A DNA stretch of 64,000 nucleotides from Bacteroidota bacterium. Lineage in GTDB: Bacteria; Bacteroidota; Bacteroidia; UKL13-3. Shown here piece after piece: positions 59,757 to 64,000 of this stretch (the stretch's first letter is position 1; each line of letters begins with the position of its first letter). The stretch covers positions 39,673-103,672 of the forward strand of contig JAIXWI010000022.1 in assembly GCA_027491355.1 (NCBI GenBank), given 5' to 3'. The notes under the pieces are model-generated. The model ran no database searches. It was not told the origin of the DNA and was given only the letters and a program-made list of their open reading frames with translations. A program made the translations under genes and the position numbers.

Positions 59757-61406
59757 TTATTTTTTAACAGCTAAAATACTTTGTATTTGCTGCGGATTAT
59801 CAAATAACTTCAAAGCTTCTTGAATTTCTTTATCAAACTGAAATGATGCTGCTGTGCGTCCATTTTGGAAATAATAACGCCTCACTATTTCTTCCGTTAA
59901 AAGTGCAGAAATTTCGGTTTTGTGTTGCAACAATTCTTGTGCTTTGTTCTGAGACAATTGCTTTTTAATTTGTTCAAAAGTAGGTTGTACCGCATCAAAA
60001 TACTTTTCTTCAACTGCTTTTTTCTTGAACTCTTCTAATGCTTGTTCTGATTGAGAAACAAATGTAAATTCTTTGGCCAATACGTAATTTTTAAACTGTT
60101 CATAGAGTTCATTGCTGATTTGAAAAGACTGTGCTTCGGCTCCTAAACTTGCATGTTTTTGACGGTACTCTGTTGCAAAATCAAACAACACAAATTGTGA
60201 CAGCAGTGTTTGAGTAAACAATGATAGAGGTGGCAATGAAGTAACTAAATCTGGTTCAACACCTCCACCATCATACACCATTCTGCCATTTTTAGTTTTG
60301 AAAGCTTTTTTAATGGAATCTGGTACTGTTCCTACACTACCATCTTCATTTCGATGCGAGTAATCAAGCGCTTGAATGCACCTGCCACTTGGGGTATAGT
60401 ATTTTGCTGTGGTAATTTTAATTTGGGTATTGTATTGCAAAGGCCTAGTAGATTGAACCAAACCTTTTCCAAAGGTACGCTGACCTATGACAATGCCTCG
60501 GTCTAAATCTTGAAGGGTTCCTGAAACAATTTCTGAAGCTGATGCCGAACCTTTATTGGTTAATACAACCAACGGTATTTCAGTATCAATGGCTGGATTA
60601 CTAGTTGTGTAAGCTTTGTTCCATTCTGATGTTTTACCTTTGGTTGTAACTACCAATTGCCCTTTGGGTACAAATAAATTGACAATGTTAATGGCTTCGT
60701 TGAGTAAGCCTCCTGGGTTGCCACGCACATCCAAAATAACTTGTTTAATGTTTTTAGTTTTCAAATCAATGAGCGCCTTTTTTACATCTTCACCTGCATC
60801 ATTGGTAAAAGAACTGAGTTTGATATAGCCTGTTGTTGGGTTAATGAGTCCATAATAGGGTACATTCTTGAGCTTAATTTCTTCACGTGTAACTGGAATT
60901 TCAAGCGTTTCATTTGCACGTTTGATGCTTAATTTAACCACCGTTCCTGCTTGCCCTTTGAGTAACTTACTCATTTCGGAAGTAGTTTTGCCTTTAGCTG
61001 ATTTGCCATCTACAGCCAGTATAAGATCTCCTGCACGCAAATCGGCTTTTTGTGCAGCGTAGCCTTCATAGGGGTCTGATATCATTACATAATCATTTCT
61101 CTGAACAACCTGCGAGCCAATGCCTCCATATTGTCCAGTCATTTGAAAACGAAAATCTTCTGCTTCAGCTTCTGAAATAAAAACCGTGTAGGGATCTAAA
61201 GATTTCAGCATTTCATCAATGGCTTTTTTATTGAGTTTACCCGCATCTATTTCATCTACATAATAGCTGTTGATTTCTCTTACCACCGATGCATACAAAT
61301 CTAAATTCTTGGCAATCTCAAAATACTTGTCAGCAAATTTGAAAGACAGCAAAGAACCCATTGCTGCAATGACAACCAATATGATCCAATTTTTTTTCCA
61401 ATTCAT
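59757..61406 (-). CDS. S41 carboxy-terminal processing peptidase
   Basis: A 549-residue CtpA-type protease. ATG at 61406 gives a membrane anchor (NWIILVVIAAMGSLLSFKFA). A PDZ domain lies ~85-170 (QYGGIGSQVVQRNDYVMISD, GDLILAVDGKSAKG). The catalytic Ser is in TNKGSASASEIVSG and Lys in FGKGLVQSTRPL. The C-terminal ~150 residues are helical. It would trim periplasmic proteins. A longer upstream frame exists but has no better start. Confidence 0.93.
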   Translation of the reverse strand: MNWKKNWIILVVIAAMGSLLSFKFADKYFEIAKNLDLYASVVREINSYYVDEIDAGKLNKKAIDEMLKSLDPYTVFISEAEAEDFRFQMTGQYGGIGSQVVQRNDYVMISDPYEGYAAQKADLRAGDLILAVDGKSAKGKTTSEMSKLLKGQAGTVVKLSIKRANETLEIPVTREEIKLKNVPYYGLINPTTGYIKLSSFTNDAGEDVKKALIDLKTKNIKQVILDVRGNPGGLLNEAINIVNLFVPKGQLVVTTKGKTSEWNKAYTTSNPAIDTEIPLVVLTNKGSASASEIVSGTLQDLDRGIVIGQRTFGKGLVQSTRPLQYNTQIKITTAKYYTPSGRCIQALDYSHRNEDGSVGTVPDSIKKAFKTKNGRMVYDGGGVEPDLVTSLPPLSLFTQTLLSQFVLFDFATEYRQKHASLGAEAQSFQISNELYEQFKNYVLAKEFTFVSQSEQALEEFKKKAVEEKYFDAVQPTFEQIKKQLSQNKAQELLQHKTEISALLTEEIVRRYYFQNGRTAASFQFDKEIQEALKLFDNPQQIQSILAVKK

Positions 61407-61661
61407 TATCTCAAAAATAAGCGCTGTATAGTAGACTAACAATTTAATTGCAGATTTATTGTTGCAATCAAACAAAGATTTTATGACGTATGAATATATA
61501 AGCAAAGTGTCTTAACATCAAGATGTGAAATTTAATGCCTACCTTTGAAACTTGATAAGGCTTGTTTAAAACATAAATGAGGTAATTATCATAACAGCAC
61601 TTGTATTCAATAGACCGTGAATTGAGCCGCTTTAATCATTAGGTCTTGAATAGAACTACAC

Positions 61662-63020
61662 ATGTTATTTGAAGAATTAAACATCATTGAGCCCATTCTG
61701 AAGGCTATAAAAGCAGAAGGTTACACCCATCCCACCCCAATCCAATCACAAGCCATTCCAATTGTGCTTTCAAAAAGAGATTTATTGGCCTGTGCCCAAA
61801 CAGGAACTGGCAAAACAGCTGCATTTTCTGTACCAATTTTACAATTGTTGCATACTGCACCTGTGCAAAGTCATTCACACAAAACACCTATTCGTTGTTT
61901 GATTTTAACGCCTACCCGTGAATTGGCCATACAAATTGGAGAAAGCATTGACCAATATGGCAAACATACCTCCATTCGTAATACGGTTATTTTTGGAGGT
62001 GTAAACCAACATTCACAGGTGCAAGCTTTACAAAAAGGAGTGAGTATTTTGGTGGCAACACCTGGTCGTTTGCTCGACTTAATGAACCAAGGTTATATAG
62101 ATTTAAAACAATTGCATTTTTTTGTATTAGACGAAGCCGACCGCATGCTAGACATGGGTTTTGTGCATGATGTCAAAAAAGTAATTGCAAAACTTCCTGC
62201 TAAAAGGCAGTCTTTGTTTTTCTCTGCAACCATGCCGCCTGTTATTCAACAATTGGCCAATCAAATTTTAAGCAATCCATTGAAGGTAGAAGTAACGCCT
62301 GTTTCAAGTACAGCAGCTACCATACAACAAGCAGTTTATTTTGTTGAAAAAGCTGATAAAAGAAAATTGCTTTTGACCGTTTTAAAAAATGCAGACATAG
62401 AGCGTGTATTGGTTTTTACTAGAACAAAACATGGTGCCGATAGGGTTGCAAAAGACCTTGTTAAAAGTGGCATTCCTGCCCAAGCCATTCATGGTAATAA
62501 ATCGCAAAATGCACGTCAAACTGCACTTAATAATTTCAAGTTAAAACAAACCCGCGTTTTGGTTGCTACCGATATAGCTGCCCGTGGTATTGATATTGAA
62601 GAGTTGAGTTATGTAATTAATTTCGAACTGCCCAATATTCCTGAATCTTATGTGCACCGCATTGGCAGATCGGGCAGAGCTGGTGCCGCAGGCAATGCCA
62701 TTTCTTTCTGTGATACCGAAGAAAGGTCATACTTAAAAGATATTCAAAAGGTAATTGGCATTCAAATTCCTGTATTGCCAACTCCCGCTTTTGAAAAAGA
62801 TAAAAATAGTGCGCCAGTTGTTTCAAATGCAGGGGCAAGAAACCAAACTACAAAACCACAAAACAACCGCAAGCCAAAGCCTAAATCAAGTCACAACAAT
62901 GGTGCTGGAGCTAGCAAAAGTATTGGCAACAGACGTTCTAGCGGGTCAGGACAATCGCAAAGTTCAAACGAACAACCATCAAAAGATAAAAAGCCTTGGT
63001 ACAAAAGCCTTAGAAAATAA
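61662..63020 (+). CDS. rhlE: DEAD-box RNA helicase, RhlE-like
   Basis: A 452-residue helicase for RNA unwinding. Q motif [11 protein letters not shown], Walker [32 protein letters not shown] in [15 protein letters not shown] (FFSATMP), and in domain 2 [17 protein letters not shown] and [13 protein letters not shown]. After ~375 comes a basic Asn/Gln/Ser/Lys-rich tail typical of the group. TACCTTTG at 61540-61547 is a -7 match but lacks a good -33. This would give a leader of about 110 bases. Confidence 0.94.
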   Translation: MLFEELNIIEPILKAIKAEGYTHPTPIQSQAIPIVLSKRDLLACAQTGTGKTAAFSVPILQLLHTAPVQSHSHKTPIRCLILTPTRELAIQIGESIDQYGKHTSIRNTVIFGGVNQHSQVQALQKGVSILVATPGRLLDLMNQGYIDLKQLHFFVLDEADRMLDMGFVHDVKKVIAKLPAKRQSLFFSATMPPVIQQLANQILSNPLKVEVTPVSSTAATIQQAVYFVEKADKRKLLLTVLKNADIERVLVFTRTKHGADRVAKDLVKSGIPAQAIHGNKSQNARQTALNNFKLKQTRVLVATDIAARGIDIEELSYVINFELPNIPESYVHRIGRSGRAGAAGNAISFCDTEERSYLKDIQKVIGIQIPVLPTPAFEKDKNSAPVVSNAGARNQTTKPQNNRKPKPKSSHNNGAGASKSIGNRRSSGSGQSQSSNEQPSKDKKPWYKSLRK

Positions 63021-63062
63021 GTCTGTTTTGTATTTGATTGAACTGCCCATTTAATTTGTGTC

Positions 63063-63494
63063 ATGGAACATCAAGAAGAAAATTACAATACCTTTAACAA
63101 TGAACAAAAACAAGATACAAACATTGCTTTGTACTCAAGTTTCAGTATTGTTATGTTCTCTATATTTTTCTCGAGTTTATTTGGCGCTTATCTGTTACGT
63201 AGCAATTTAATTGCAGTAGGCAACAAAGAAGCAGCCAATAGACTCAGTATTTTTGCTTTTGTTTATTTTATTGCAACAATTGTCATTGCCATGATTCCCA
63301 ACCCACCAGTACCCATTTTAAGCATGGTCATGAATTGGATTGGCGGCAATTTATTGGCTTATTATTTTCAAAAACAGTTGATTCCTGAATATGTATTGCA
63401 TCCTAAAAAACCTATACTAAAGGTTTTAATGGTAAGCTTACTCATTAGTTTGGTTTTGGTGAGTTTGTTGGTGTTGATGATGGCTAATAAGTAG
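63063..63494 (+). CDS. Small polytopic membrane protein
   Basis: A 143-residue protein with a charged N-terminus (residues 1-20) and four hydrophobic helices (SFSIVMFSIFFSSLFGAYLL; RLSIFAFVYFIATIVIAMI; ILSMVMNWIGGNLLAYYF; VLMVSLLISLVLVSLLVLMM). I recognise no named family. It follows the helicase by 42 bases and may share its transcript. Confidence 0.7.
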   Translation: MEHQEENYNTFNNEQKQDTNIALYSSFSIVMFSIFFSSLFGAYLLRSNLIAVGNKEAANRLSIFAFVYFIATIVIAMIPNPPVPILSMVMNWIGGNLLAYYFQKQLIPEYVLHPKKPILKVLMVSLLISLVLVSLLVLMMANK

Positions 63495-64000
63495 TGGTTT
63501 TGATAAAGGGTATGAGGATGAATGGACTTTCGTGAATGGTCGCATAGTTGTTTTATTGCATGGTCGTCCGCGAGTTTTTATTTTGTCCGTACCTTTTTGT
63601 CTAGATACAAAAGGTAACCAATAAAAACAGCAAATGTATTTTCAATTCTCAGCTACGTAGTAGCTGCATATTCATAAGCTATAATCAATTTGGAAACCAG
63701 AACCCCTTTAGGGGTTCAATATGAATTAGGGGATGTGGATTGTTTAAGGAATTCTAAGTAGTTGTGAAGGGTCGTTCGATAGTTTTTGTTTGATTCTCCC
63801 TTTTTTCTTGATAAAAAAGGTACCCCAAAAATCAAGACCTCCGCCAATCGGCTTAAAATCTATCTGCGTCCTTGCTCTTCGCGCGTCTGACGCAGCAATC
63901 CATATTGCTTTGAATACGTATCTCAGTTACTTGCTTTGGCATTCGGTTGCTGCAGGCCTTCCCACAACAAGTACTGGTGATTTTGTGCGCCGATTGACAA
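63495..64000. repeat. Non-coding window end with degenerate direct repeats
   Basis: Two copies of a ~66-base unit at 63562-63627 and 63770-63835. Both begin GGTCGTNCG and contain AGTTTTT. Both also have a hairpin with arms CCTTTTT and AAAAGG, then GGTANCC. A shorter partial copy lies just before the first (GTGAATGGTCG..TAGTT, 63532-63556). No reliable gene is seen here. A small hairpin CCCCTTTAGGGG (near 63705) also occurs. Confidence 0.6.

Noticed and set aside
63840..64000. Coding region at the window end
   Set aside because: I can see no frame with a start, normal length and coding character; the stretch resembles intergenic repeat sequence and is cut by the window edge.

Overview
This window is an AT-rich bacterial chromosome segment that reads as Bacteroidota. 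The evidence is a fused SecDF, a type B L31, DUF1599 and BT_3928-type genes, TonB-linked systems, and promoters of the Bacteroidota type (TTG/TTTG, about 19-21 bases, then TAnnTTTG) at several starts. Many genes use TTG starts. I cannot place it below phylum. There is no phage, insertion sequence, rRNA operon or CRISPR array. Gene content is mostly housekeeping, with a few accessory islets.

Layout. 1-5.3 kb: a truncated cdaA (c-di-AMP synthase) and folP on the minus strand, facing DUF1599, a DoxX/MauE-like membrane protein and aroK; then HU, a pyrR-like gene and L31. 5.3-13.4 kb: a co-directional run of a GlmU-like sugar nucleotidyltransferase, tpiA, a 1462-residue secreted protein, plsY, clpS and an orphan CoA-transferase A subunit that ends in a 34-bp perfect palindrome. 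13.4-17.2 kb: a decayed gene, then a minus-strand module of a His/Cys-rich small protein, a TonB-dependent receptor and a His-rich lipoprotein, probably for metal (zinc?) uptake. 17.3-29 kb: hutU, prmA, an SRPBCC-GyrI fusion, pepP, a HAD phosphatase, an OmpA-like protein, secDF, exbB/exbD and udk.

29-37.4 kb: a TetR regulator with a complete tripartite RND efflux operon (TolC, MFP, RND), an ArsC-like gene, and a marR-yceI pair whose promoter carries an 18-bp palindromic operator. 37.5-44.9 kb: an amidohydrolase, an LpxL-type acyltransferase, a GH30 glycosidase, tRNA-CAU (probably Ile2), polA and tRNA-Ser(GGA). 44.9-45.7 kb: an 0.86-kb stretch without a clear gene. It is packed with hairpins and holds nine copies of a 15-bp palindrome at 32- or 45/46-bp spacing, the most unusual structure in the window.

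45.7-63.5 kb: a lolE-like permease, a methyltransferase and rbfA; a polytopic membrane protein with two CDP-paratose-epimerase-like SDRs; a SprT-like protein, ndk, and a 55-residue membrane protein; a YdcF-like/polytopic/secreted three-gene run; hflX; a GT2 glycosyltransferase, TauE/SafE, and a CtpA protease; a RhlE-type helicase and a small membrane protein. The last 0.5 kb is non-coding and holds degenerate direct repeats.

Functional themes are envelope biogenesis and transport (SecDF, ExbBD, LolE, PlsY, LpxL, OmpA, RND pump, TonB receptor) and translation or RNA housekeeping (L31, PrmA, RbfA, HflX, DEAD helicase, tRNAs). All assignments come from reading sequence and motifs; no database search was run.
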